DNA of 21,380 nucleotides from SOIA01 sp964348015 (lineage in GTDB: Bacteria > Acidobacteriota > Aminicenantia > Aminicenantales > Aminicenantaceae). The notes below the pieces were generated by a model. The model did no database searches and had not been told where the DNA came from. It was given only the letters and a program-made list of their open reading frames with translations. Each line of letters begins with the position of its first letter. Positions within the stretch are counted from its first letter, which is position 1. Shown here one piece after another: positions 14,688 to 21,380 of this stretch. Location: positions 1-21,380 of the forward strand of contig CAYGBC010000060.1 in the NCBI GenBank assembly GCA_964348015.1. The letters run 5' to 3'. Position numbers and translations under genes: made by a program.

Positions 14688-14722
14688 GAGACCTCACCCT
14701 TAATTATTCATTTTTCTAAAAA

Positions 14723-14735
14723 GGGGACAGTTCCC
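14723..14735 (-). terminator. Small hairpin with flanking A/T runs between cassette genes
   Basis: On the minus strand GGGAA-CTG-TCCCC forms a 5-bp stem with one G-U pair and is followed by TTTTT. The plus strand shows the mirror case, with the hairpin followed by ATTTTTTT. It lies in the 54-nt gap between the PHP and ATPase genes. It may attenuate the last gene, stop the opposing operon that has no other terminator, or be a lone REP-like palindrome. The stem is short. Confidence 0.35.
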
Positions 14736-14741
14736 ATTTTT

Positions 14742-15479
14742 TTAATTCGGGTGAATTAATTTTCTTCCGTCTTTGTTTTCCAGAGCCATTTTCATTTCAG
14801 CGACAGAGACATCTTCGAGCAGGAAAGTCGTAAAACCCTTTCCGATGTCATCAGGATAGTGGGCATCGGAAGAACAGGTGATCGGATAAATATTTTTAAA
14901 TCTTTTGTTCGCTTCTTCGAAGGTGATATGGGGAGATATTTCCATGGCATCCAATTCCAAATTTTCGGGGATGAATCCGAGCTGGCTGATAATGCTGAAG
15001 GAATCTCTGTCTATGTGCGATGCGATGGCGATTCCGTTGAAGGAGTGAATCATCCGGATCACATCATCAAGCGGAATCGTCGTGGCTCCGATCAACAGCT
15101 TATCGTTAAAACCCAGCGCTTCTTCTTTTTCGTTCACTATGACCTGCATGCCAAAGGCCTCTTCATCGTTCTTTCCGGGAAGATTTCCGTAGACATACTC
15201 CTGGAGTTTGAGAGTGTTTTTGATATCATCGAAAAGCCCCAGAACATGAACTTCTTCCTGAGACGTCACTTCCATGCCCGGCAGAACATGGATATTCATT
15301 TTCTGGGCAACATTCATAACGGCCAGGGAATTCTCGGATGAGTTATGATCGCATATGCCTATGATATCTATCTCTTTGTTCTTTGCTGAGGTGAGTATTC
15401 CCTTCGGAGACATATCCAGTTCTGTGCAGGGAGAAAGGCACGTGTGGATATGCAGGTCTGCCTTAAAAGGTCTGAGCAT
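14742..15479 (-). CDS. PHP-domain metal-dependent phosphoesterase
   Basis: This 245-residue protein shows the PHP metal-binding motifs in order: H10-x-H12, D44-H45, E70, H78, H155 and D205-x-H207. Such proteins bind two or three metals and hydrolyse phosphoesters. The short family to which this belongs includes nucleotide phosphatases, but the substrate is not readable here. All motif positions are intact, so it should be active. No clear ribosome site precedes ATG 15479. It starts 9 nt after the DRTGG gene's stop, so it may rely on coupling. PHP genes recur in the regulatory sets next to NAD-linked hydrogenases, which suggests a signalling or housekeeping role for the operon's complex rather than electron transfer. 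Confidence 0.88.
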   Translation of the reverse strand: MLRPFKADLHIHTCLSPCTELDMSPKGILTSAKNKEIDIIGICDHNSSENSLAVMNVAQKMNIHVLPGMEVTSQEEVHVLGLFDDIKNTLKLQEYVYGNLPGKNDEEAFGMQVIVNEKEEALGFNDKLLIGATTIPLDDVIRMIHSFNGIAIASHIDRDSFSIISQLGFIPENLELDAMEISPHITFEEANKRFKNIYPITCSSDAHYPDDIGKGFTTFLLEDVSVAEMKMALENKDGRKLIHPN

Positions 15480-15488
15480 GAATCAATC

Positions 15489-15824
15489 TTATGAGCTCAT
15501 CAACCCATAGAGTTTTCCCGAAATTTCAAAGGCCATTTCTGCACTGCAAAGGAGAGGCACGTTTTCTTCCTTTGCCTTCCCAATCGTGTCTTCATCAGGC
15601 TCGCGGTTATTGACGATGATTATCCCAGCCAGCTCTTTCAGCTTGGCGACTGCGATAATATTCTGATGGATTTGCAGTGTAACCCAGAGATTTCCTTGTT
15701 GGCTGTTGGCAATCACATCGCTGAGCAGATCGCTTGTGTATCCGCCTGTGACATCCACATCCAACTTATCATGGCTTGTTAAAGTTTTTAACTGCAGTTT
15801 CTCGACGATTTCTTTTAATTTCAT
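15489..15824 (-). CDS. Stand-alone DRTGG-domain protein (copy 2)
   Basis: This 111-residue protein is a single DRTGG domain, a fold otherwise found inside some phosphotransacetylases and CBS-type pyrophosphatases. The core GGYTSDLLSDVIA (27-39) aligns with GGSDLMSDVLAF in the paralogue at 17646-18023. The ligand of such domains is not established, and nucleotide binding is a guess. It has no cysteines suited to Fe-S binding. The ATG overlaps the stop of the upstream hydrogenase-like gene by 4 nt (ATGA), with AAAGG upstream, so the two are translationally coupled and probably made in similar amounts. Confidence 0.85.
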   Translation of the reverse strand: MKLKEIVEKLQLKTLTSHDKLDVDVTGGYTSDLLSDVIANSQQGNLWVTLQIHQNIIAVAKLKELAGIIIVNNREPDEDTIGKAKEENVPLLCSAEMAFEISGKLYGLMSS

Positions 15825-17197
15825 TTTATTGCCTTTCCTTTTTTTCCTGTTTTTTTGGCTCTCGACTTTTTGGAGTTCAAAGAAACAGGTTTATTAAACA
15901 ATTTTGAAAATTCTTGGGAGAGCTCTTCAAATCTTTGGGGAAGATTGAAAATGCAGTCCGTGATCTGCGCATTCCCTCTGACGACATCTTCAGCAAAAGC
16001 CAGACACGTCGGCGCACCGCATGCCCCACAGTCAATTTTGGGCAATGATTCATAGATCTCCTCTTTGTCTCTTCTTTTCTTTATCGCCTTGGCCAAATCT
16101 TTATCCAGAGGAGTGAGGGGACGAGGTTCAAATTTCCCTTGAATAGAGAAATAATTTTGCCTGTAAAGCTTTCGGACTTCCCTGATGTCTGGACAGGCCT
16201 TAATTTGCTCGTACTCTAAGGTCTCAATCAATTTAAGGATTTTGTTGTAGGATATATACACATTTTCGACTGTCAGAGAGCCCCCGACACATCCTTGAGT
16301 ACAGGAATAAGCCTCGATAAAGTCAATGTTTCTCAGTTTTCCTCTTTCGATATCGTCAAAGACTTTTAAAATCTCATTGAGTCCAGAAACGGCCAGGGAA
16401 TTTTTCAGCCTCAAGGTTCGGCAAATGCCCCCCACCATGGCCCACCCGACACCAAGAATGCAGATGCTTTCCAGCGCTTTCCGGTAGCTGCCTTTTTCTA
16501 TGCCTTCCATTGCGGAAAGGAGAGGCCCATAAATATCCGAGATGGATATGGCGCCGTCCAAATAAGATTTCCCCTTTTCTGCGGGCTGTTTTATCGAGAT
16601 CATCTTTACAGGACAGGGAGTGAGATAGAAAGTGCCGACATCTTTCTCTTTGAGTTTGAGTTCCTTAGATTTTTTCTTCTTGATTTCCCGAGCAGCCAAT
16701 TCTCTCGGAGGTTCTACGGGAATGATCTGATCAATGAGTTCAGGATATTTGACCTGAATCAAACGCACCACAGTCGGACAGGCATTGGAGATCAGGGGCT
16801 TGGGCCCCTTGTATTCACGAAGATATTCCTGGATGGCGAAACTGACTTCTCCACAGGTTAAAGCAAGGTCAAAAGCATCGTCGAATCCCAGTTTTTTTAC
16901 CCCTGACAGGATTTTCTCCGGCAATATTTCTCTTCCGAATTGCGCATACAGAGCCGGGGAGGGGATGGCGACCGTATGGCGGAATTTTGTGAGTTCTCCG
17001 AAGGGGTCTGTCAAAGGGACGATAGCGCCCTGCGGACAGACAATCATACACTCTCCACAATCGATGCATTTCTCATCGATAATCGCGGCCTTTCCGTTTC
17101 TGACTCGGATGGCCTCGGTGGGACACACGCGTAAACATTTCATCCGGCCGTCACACTTTTCTGTGTCGATCCGGATGGAGTGGAAGTATTGATTCAT
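15821..17197 (-). CDS. [FeFe]-hydrogenase-like Fe-S protein, probably sensory or regulatory
   Basis: This 458-residue protein has an N-terminal 2x[4Fe-4S] region. The first motif is C15, R18, C21, C25 with Arg replacing the second Cys; the second is C44, C47, C50, C54. An [FeFe]-hydrogenase large-subunit-like domain follows at about 75-330. Its three H-cluster motifs are degenerate: SNACPTVV (C140) for TSCCP, TPCPVK (C195) for the PCxxK motif, and SCTQGCVGG (C299, C303). The four H-cluster ligand cysteines remain, but the proton-relay cysteine is Ala139. A C-terminal Fe-S motif follows at C390, C393, C398 and C415, then a Lys-rich tail. It overlaps both neighbours by 4 nt. The family is HydS-like or TM1421-like. 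A redox or H2 sensor is likelier than a working hydrogenase. Confidence 0.85.
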   Translation of the reverse strand: MNQYFHSIRIDTEKCDGRMKCLRVCPTEAIRVRNGKAAIIDEKCIDCGECMIVCPQGAIVPLTDPFGELTKFRHTVAIPSPALYAQFGREILPEKILSGVKKLGFDDAFDLALTCGEVSFAIQEYLREYKGPKPLISNACPTVVRLIQVKYPELIDQIIPVEPPRELAAREIKKKKSKELKLKEKDVGTFYLTPCPVKMISIKQPAEKGKSYLDGAISISDIYGPLLSAMEGIEKGSYRKALESICILGVGWAMVGGICRTLRLKNSLAVSGLNEILKVFDDIERGKLRNIDFIEAYSCTQGCVGGSLTVENVYISYNKILKLIETLEYEQIKACPDIREVRKLYRQNYFSIQGKFEPRPLTPLDKDLAKAIKKRRDKEEIYESLPKIDCGACGAPTCLAFAEDVVRGNAQITDCIFNLPQRFEELSQEFSKLFNKPVSLNSKKSRAKKTGKKGKAIK

Positions 17198-17640
17198 TTT
17201 TTTCCTGTTTGATCCAGACAGAATATGACGTCGAGTGACGTTCCTTTTCCAGGAGCGGAAGAAATCTCGAATTTATCAGAATTTTTTTTAATATTGGGTA
17301 GTCCCATGCCCGCGCCGAATCCCATCTCCCGCATTTCATCAGTGGCGGTCGAGAAGCCTTCTTCCATGGCCTTATCGATGTTTTCAATCCCAGGGCCTTC
17401 ATCCTCAAGCTTGAAATGCAGTTTTTCAGGAGTAATATTCAGAGTGAGAACACCTTTTTGCGCGTACATCACCACATTCATTTCTGCTTCATATAAGGCA
17501 ATGGATGCACGAATGATGATCGAAGGGTCTATACCGATTTCCTTGAGAATCTCTTTGATACTGGTCGAGGTCTTTCCGGCATTGCTGAAATCCCCGCCTT
17601 TGATTTCGAATCGCTGAGAAAATCCATCCTGGCTGCTCAT
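17194..17640 (-). CDS. RsbW-like ATP-binding protein
   Basis: This 148-residue protein is a GHKL ATPase of the anti-sigma-factor kinase type. It has the N box EAEMNVV (51-57) with Asn55, the G1 box DEGPGI (80-85), and the G2 box MGFGAGMGLPN (106-116). It is the size of RsbW/SpoIIAB, and no histidine dimer domain is present. There is no sigma factor or STAS antagonist gene nearby, so it probably phosphorylates or switches another cassette member. The stop overlaps the start of the hydrogenase-like gene (ATGA). There is no clear ribosome site before ATG 17640, which lies 5 nt after the preceding gene's stop. Together with the ATPase at 14154-14687 the cassette carries two different kinase-type ATPases. 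Confidence 0.87.
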   Translation of the reverse strand: MSSQDGFSQRFEIKGGDFSNAGKTSTSIKEILKEIGIDPSIIIRASIALYEAEMNVVMYAQKGVLTLNITPEKLHFKLEDEGPGIENIDKAMEEGFSTATDEMREMGFGAGMGLPNIKKNSDKFEISSAPGKGTSLDVIFCLDQTGKK

Positions 17641-17645
17641 AATTT

Positions 17646-18023
17646 TTATTTATTCGAGAGGCCACTCACTCCCGGAAGGCCCTCGCTGAACAGAAGGCCG
17701 CAGGCTGTGTACATCATGAACTTGGTTGAGAGAAGAGGAATTCCATTTTCCCTGGCCAGGCTGATCCCCATTTTATCTGGTTTTTTGCCCCGAACATACA
17801 CGATGGCTTTGGCGTCGATGATATTCGCTGTTCTGACCGACTGAGCATTGGATAAACCGGTCAGAAGGAGGATTCCGGGCTTTCCAAAGGCCAGAACATC
17901 ACTCATGAGGTCAGATCCGCCTGCAAACGTGATCTCTAAGTCCAGGCTCTCTTCTCCGTGGATAACCTCAGCTTGAAGGAGTTCTTTGATTTCCCTTAAA
18001 GTCATTTTAGTTTTTTTTGGCAT
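17646..18023 (-). CDS. Stand-alone DRTGG-domain protein (copy 1)
   Basis: This 125-residue protein is a lone DRTGG domain and first gene of the cassette. It shares the pattern G(G)SDLMSDVLAF (35-46) and the following Gly-rich strand with copy 2, but overall similarity by eye is low, so the duplication looks old. It ends with a Gly/Ser-rich tail of about 15 residues. ATG 18023 is used; an internal ATG at 18005 would remove six Lys-rich residues, and neither has a strong ribosome site. A weak promoter (TTTAGA at 18117-18112, 17-nt spacer, TATATT at 18094-18089) lies upstream on the same strand. Beyond it is the palindromic element at 18165-18385. Confidence 0.82.
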   Translation of the reverse strand: MPKKTKMTLREIKELLQAEVIHGEESLDLEITFAGGSDLMSDVLAFGKPGILLLTGLSNAQSVRTANIIDAKAIVYVRGKKPDKMGISLARENGIPLLSTKFMMYTACGLLFSEGLPGVSGLSNK

Positions 18024-18164
18024 TTCTTTTGTATCCGTTCTGTATGATTGCTTATTTGATCCCGGCAGACAAGTTTCGCCTTTGAGAAAATATATGGTAA
18101 CTATTCAGGCGTCTAAAAGTCAACACCGCAGGGCAGACAAAAGAAGAATTGCATCCCAATCAAA

Positions 18165-18385
18165 AGGGGTCGCGTCTTAACATTTAACATTTGCTTACAT
18201 ACAAACAAATTTGGGGCCATATCTTAACATTTGATATTTTCCCGCATCTTTAATCTTCCTTTTCCCGTGAGCATCAAAGAAAAGGAATATCGATTATCAG
18301 TATTTCAAGAAATGTTAAATGTTAAGATCTGGCCCCTGGCAGATAGCCGTTTATGGGAAATGTTAAATGTTAAGACGCGACCCCT
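18165..18385. repeat. 221-bp element of four palindromic 28-bp units (REP/MITE-like)
   Basis: The outer arms 18165-18192 and 18358-18385 are perfect 28-bp inverted repeats. Inside them, 18212-18239 and 18310-18337 are diverged copies of the same unit, also mutually inverted with few mismatches. All four share a core reading AAATGTTAAATGTTAAGA or its complement, and a GGGG/CCCC end. The gaps between outer and inner arms are 19 and 20 nt. The centre holds a further 9-bp inverted repeat, TTCCTTTTC (18256-18264) with GAAAAGGAA (18279-18287). No gene fits inside. The style resembles REP/BIME elements mobilised by REP-associated tyrosine transposases. In RNA or single-stranded DNA the whole unit would fold into one long hairpin. 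Confidence 0.8.
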
Positions 18386-18391
18386 AAAACT

Positions 18392-18880
18392 TTAAAAGAA
18401 TTCTTCCGCAATCTTTTGGGCCATTAACGGAACGGCTTTTTTAACCGGTTCGGATAATCCTGACTGCATCGACTCTGGTATCGTTTTAATTTGGCAAGCC
18501 ATGACTCTCACGTCGACCGAACACAAATCCTGCAATTCCTTTAAAAGGTTCGAGGAAGGAACCTGATGAATCGAAAAATCATCGATCTTTTCTTCAGGAA
18601 TTTCCTCAAGGGAAATTTCGAAAATTTCACCTGGTTTTCTCCCTTTGTCCACAGCATCGATGATCAAGATAACCTCTGGTCGGGCTTCACTGAGTGTCAG
18701 GGTGAACAAAATTTTTCTAATGCCCGTCCCGACATCCATTAAGCATACGTTTTCTGGAATACTGAAATGTTTCGTCAGGTATTCGACGACTTCAGGCCCG
18801 AATCCGTCATCACCGAAAAGCTTATTCCCGCATCCGGCGATCAGGATTTTTTTCCGACAGTAGACAGGCAGTTTTTCCAT
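18392..18880 (-). CDS. NiFe-hydrogenase maturation protease (HyaD/HycI/FrcD family)
   Basis: This 162-residue endopeptidase removes the C-terminal peptide of a NiFe large subunit once nickel is inserted. Family motifs are GCGNKLFGDDGFGPEVV (16-32), DVGTG (49-53), IIDAVDKG (73-80) and SIHQVPSSNLL (103-113). D24, D75 and H105 stand at the positions of the nickel-sensing residues of HycI-type proteases. The likely substrate is the MvhA precursor at 2202-3644, with cleavage predicted after H455. GGAG precedes ATG 18880 by 5 nt. It is outside the main operon and on the opposite strand. A possible minus-strand promoter is TTGACA (18926-18921), 18 nt, TAACAT (18902-18897), though the leader would be very short. 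Confidence 0.92.
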   Translation of the reverse strand: MEKLPVYCRKKILIAGCGNKLFGDDGFGPEVVEYLTKHFSIPENVCLMDVGTGIRKILFTLTLSEARPEVILIIDAVDKGRKPGEIFEISLEEIPEEKIDDFSIHQVPSSNLLKELQDLCSVDVRVMACQIKTIPESMQSGLSEPVKKAVPLMAQKIAEEFF

Positions 18881-18943
18881 ATTCTCCGGACAGGGTATGT
18901 TATTAGACAGGGAATGCCCATGTCAAGAATCCGACTCGTGCAG

Positions 18944-18972
18944 TTGACATAATAATGTATTTAATTTAAATT
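18944..18972 (+). promoter_or_regulatory. Candidate promoter for the response regulator and heme kinase
   Basis: TTGACA (18944-18949), a 17-nt spacer and TAAATT (18967-18972, four of six). Transcription would start near 18979 and give a leader of about 230 nt before the response regulator. The gap 18881-19211 is very AT-rich at 18950-19015. From 19016 to 19195 I find no gene, terminator or repeat that I would defend. A minus-strand TTGACA at 18926-18921 faces the opposite way, so the gap may be divergently transcribed. Confidence 0.35.
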
Positions 18973-19211
18973 TCTTATAAATAATAGATATATGATAAAT
19001 TTAATATATTTTTTGTACTCAGCCGGACAGGCTTACGGGTAGGGCGATATTTGTGTGAAAGAGGTCAGACTTCCACCGACTGCGGACACGGAAAATTTTC
19101 TTTAAATGATAAAGAAGAAGGAAATGAATGATTTGCATCCACACCATTGTGTCTTTCACCATTTTCGCAAATCGCGTTCATTACCCATGCTTCAATGAGG
19201 AGGTCAATTGA

Positions 19212-19625
19212 ATGAACACAAGTGATCCCAAAGCTAAGATTCTGGTTATTGATGACGATCCTGATTTTATAAAGGTCATATCTATGATGTTAATATCGGG
19301 TTCTTATGCTGTTATAACGGCCAAGAATCCTCAAGAGGGGAAGGAAAAACTCTTTTCTGAGAAGCCGGACCTCATTCTTCTGGATATCATGATGGACAGT
19401 CTATTCGATGGTTATTCTCTCTGCAATGACATTAAAAGTTCCGAAGAATACGTGGAATTCAGGGAAACTCCGGTTATTTTTTGTTCTGCCGTAAAAGAAA
19501 GGACGGGTTCCCGATTTAATTTTGGAGCTGATGAGCAGGGCCTTGCCGGACCGGACGACTACATTGATAAGCCTGTTCAAGCTGAAGACCTGATAGCGCG
19601 GATTGAAAAACTTCTGAAGAAATAA
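19212..19625 (+). CDS. Single-domain response regulator (receiver only)
   Basis: This 137-residue protein is a lone receiver domain. It has the acidic pocket D14-D15-D16, phospho-acceptor D58 in LILLDIM, Ser92 at the Thr/Ser position and K120 in DYIDKP. There is no output domain, so it works like CheY or a phosphorelay intermediate, or acts through a partner protein. Residues 95-113 (KERTGSRFNFGADEQGLAG) lengthen the loop before the conserved Lys compared with CheY. GAGGAGG precedes ATG 19212 by about 8 nt. The sensor kinase gene starts 166 nt downstream on the same strand, so the two probably form a pair. A link to the hydrogenase cluster is possible but rests on proximity only. Confidence 0.9.
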   Translation: MNTSDPKAKILVIDDDPDFIKVISMMLISGSYAVITAKNPQEGKEKLFSEKPDLILLDIMMDSLFDGYSLCNDIKSSEEYVEFRETPVIFCSAVKERTGSRFNFGADEQGLAGPDDYIDKPVQAEDLIARIEKLLKK

Positions 19626-19791
19626 CCGAGGAGTTGTCGGCTCCCTAATGCCATGAATTAAAAGCTTCGAATCATGAATTCGATACAAATGCATACATAT
19701 AAATTCCTTTTTTATTCCTCCTCGACTCCATTCATAGAGGCATCACTCCGAAGCAATAAAAGCTATAAAATTTAATTTTTACCTCAATATC

Positions 19792-21380
19792 ATGTTTTGG
19801 AAAAGCCTGGCCGGCAAATTGATCTTTTTCACAGCCGTGATTCTTGTTCTCACCATAGGAATCTTTGCCTACATCAATATAAATATCCAGAAAAAATATC
19901 TGATCGGAGAAATGCAGCAAAATGCGTTTCGACTCAGCCAAACCATCGAAAGAAGCATAAAAAACGACATGCTGGCCGCACGAAGCGATTACATTCAGAG
20001 AACTCTGGAGAATATCGGAGAGCAAGAAGGCATTGAACATATCCGGATATTCGATAAACAAGGAAAGATTATTGCCGCGGATACTACGGGTGAGATCGGA
20101 ACAGTGATCGATAGGCAGGCGGAGGCCTGCACCACCTGTCACACCAGCGAAGAGCCCTTAAAAAGGCTTTCCTCCTCCGACAGGGCCAGGACTTTTAACC
20201 TTGAAAACGGGAATAGAGTCCTTGGCATAATTAATCCGATCTACAATGAGCCCTCCTGCTCCAGCAGTGCGTGTCATTTTCATCCTGAGGATCAAAATGT
20301 TTTGGGAGTTATGGATATCCTGATCTCCTTGGACCGCTTTGACAAACAAATCTGGACAAGCCGAAAGCAAATTCTCATATACTTTTTTTTCACGTTCCTG
20401 CTCATGTCTGCAGGCATAAGCTTTTTTATCATCCTGTTTGTTAATGCTCCGATTCGCCGACTGAACGAGGGAACCCGGAGAATTGCCGCGGGAGATCTCG
20501 ATTATCGGATCGGAAGTTACCATTCTAACGAGATTGGAGAACTCGGGAAATCCTTTGACACGATGACCGCAGAACTGAAGAAGTCCCGAGAGGAAATTGA
20601 AAAGTGGAATGTGAAGCTGAAAAACGAAGTCAAAAAGGCCACCGAAAAGTTAAGAAAGACTAACGAAGAGCTCAACGGAGCCAACAGGAAGCTTCAACAA
20701 CTCGACAACGTGAAATCAGATTTCATGAGACGGATGGAACACGGCTCGCGTTCTCATCTGGCCGTTATCCAAAGCTGCCTGAGCCTGGTTCTGAAAGAAT
20801 ATTTCTCTGAACTCAACGAACGGCAAAAAGATTTAGTTGCGACAGCTGAACGGCGATGTTCAACAATGCTCGATTTACTAGATGATATCTTGATCCTTTC
20901 TTACCGCAAATCTCCCGATGCGGTTTATCAGATGAAAACCGTTCAGGTGAACAATATTGTGCAAACGGTTGTGGAGGAGACCCGCGCTCAAGCTCAAAAG
21001 AAAAATATTGCGGTTGATATTCAGATTCCCCAGAATTTTCCCTCTGTGCGGGCTGATGCAGAAGCCTTGAAAGAAGTTTTTTTCAATCTGGTCAACAATG
21101 CCATCAAATACACCGGGGAGAATGGTGTGGTCAAAGTGACTGCCAAACAAAAAAGAGGGCTTATCGAGATAGCTGTGCAGGATACGGGAATCGGTATTGC
21201 GCCAGAGGATCTGGCGGAAATTTTTGGCGAATTCTATCGTGCTCCGAATGCCAAAACACATAAAATTGAAGGGACAGGTCTCGGATTAACAATCGTTAAA
21301 GAAATCGTTGAGGCCCATCAGGGCAGTCTCGAAGTTCAAAGTGAACTGGAAAAAGGGAGTGCATTCACAGTCGTCCTCCC
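19792..21380 (+). CDS. Heme-motif membrane sensor histidine kinase, C-terminus cut by window edge
   Basis: At least 529 codons are present, with only the last few residues missing. The order is TM1 (10-30); a periplasmic region (31-192) with a c-type heme motif C113-T-T-C116-H117 and a second C-x4-C-H motif C156...C161-H162; TM2 (193-218); HAMP (about 219-272); a coiled coil (263-307); the dimer/phosphoacceptor region (308-372); and the ATPase domain with N box NLVNNAIKY (432-440), G1 DTGIGIA (464-470) and G2 GTGLGL (494-499). The H box reads MEHGSRSHL: His317 is kept, but Gly318 replaces the usual Glu. Two covalent hemes would make it a redox or gas sensor. No clear ribosome site precedes ATG 19792. 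The upstream response regulator is the probable partner. Confidence 0.85.
   Translation, partial: MFWKSLAGKLIFFTAVILVLTIGIFAYININIQKKYLIGEMQQNAFRLSQTIERSIKNDMLAARSDYIQRTLENIGEQEGIEHIRIFDKQGKIIAADTTGEIGTVIDRQAEACTTCHTSEEPLKRLSSSDRARTFNLENGNRVLGIINPIYNEPSCSSSACHFHPEDQNVLGVMDILISLDRFDKQIWTSRKQILIYFFFTFLLMSAGISFFIILFVNAPIRRLNEGTRRIAAGDLDYRIGSYHSNEIGELGKSFDTMTAELKKSREEIEKWNVKLKNEVKKATEKLRKTNEELNGANRKLQQLDNVKSDFMRRMEHGSRSHLAVIQSCLSLVLKEYFSELNERQKDLVATAERRCSTMLDLLDDILILSYRKSPDAVYQMKTVQVNNIVQTVVEETRAQAQKKNIAVDIQIPQNFPSVRADAEALKEVFFNLVNNAIKYTGENGVVKVTAKQKRGLIEIAVQDTGIGIAPEDLAEIFGEFYRAPNAKTHKIEGTGLGLTIVKEIVEAHQGSLEVQSELEKGSAFTVVL

Noticed and set aside
15821..17197. A working catalytic [FeFe] hydrogenase
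   Set aside because: The L1 motif lacks the proton-relay cysteine, other H-cluster motifs are degenerate, and the gene sits in a regulatory cassette. Sensory or regulatory use is more likely.
18165..18385. A short CRISPR array
   Set aside because: There are four repeat units, but they face each other in inverted order and their gaps are unequal (19, 70 and 20 nt). There is no leader or cas gene. A palindromic REP/MITE-like element fits better.
19626..19791. A terminator after the response regulator
   Set aside because: GGAG...CTCC at about 19631-19645 gives only a 4-bp stem with no T-run. CGAAT...ATTCG further on is equally weak. Read-through into the kinase gene is plausible.

Overview
The window reads as anaerobic bacterial DNA of moderate GC. 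The bacterial signs are sigma70-type promoters, strong AGGAGG ribosome sites, a CCA-encoding tRNA, a lipoprotein with a lipobox, and two-component signalling. Despite the 'Mvh/Hdr' names, nothing here points to a methanogen. The lineage cannot be fixed from sequence alone; an uncultured anaerobe near Desulfobacterota or Aminicenantes-like bacteria is a guess from gene content and from the REP-type palindromes.

Layout. (1) 1-185, minus strand: a tRNA pair (the 5' end of a probable tRNA-Glu cut by the window edge, and a complete tRNA-Lys) with its own promoter. (2) 187-885, minus: a coiled-coil lipoprotein. (3) 889-1271: a divergent control region with a near-consensus promoter for the main operon and three copies of a TATAATTACA/TGTAATTATA element at and below the predicted transcription start. 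(4) 1272-14153, plus: one long redox operon. Its order is mvhG-mvhA, hdrC-hdrB, a fusion of the first half of HdrA to NuoE, a small thioredoxin-fold ferredoxin, a 1185-residue NuoF-GltD/NfnB-type fusion with a charged repetitive tail, a 1087-residue NuoG-N/HdrA-second-half/complete-HdrA fusion, mvhD, and a 69-residue unknown.

(5) 14154-18023, minus and convergent: a six-gene cassette (histidine-kinase-type ATPase, PHP domain, DRTGG domain, [FeFe]-hydrogenase-like Fe-S protein, RsbW-like ATPase, second DRTGG domain). Similar sets accompany electron-bifurcating hydrogenases elsewhere. (6) 18165-18385: a 221-bp element of four 28-bp palindrome units whose outer arms match perfectly. (7) 18392-18880, minus: a NiFe-hydrogenase maturation protease, the likely processor of the MvhA C-terminus. 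(8) 19212-21380, plus: a single-domain response regulator and a sensor kinase, cut by the window edge, that carries two c-type heme motifs.

How the parts fit. MvhAGD would oxidise or make H2 and pass electrons to an HdrA flavin centre. HdrBC would connect this to a disulfide. The NuoE/NuoF/NuoG-type domains and the GltD-type domain would connect it to NAD(H) and probably NADP(H). The most striking feature is that one HdrA is split. Its FAD-Rossmann half plus first Fe-S motif is fused to NuoE (5344-6261). The remaining half is fused behind a NuoG-type ferredoxin unit (10252-13515), which then continues into a second, complete HdrA. The two halves break at the same Fe-S loop, so the first flavin site would have to be rebuilt between two polypeptides. 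This suggests a multi-flavin, H2/NAD(P)H/disulfide electron-confurcating or -bifurcating complex that I cannot match to a described one.
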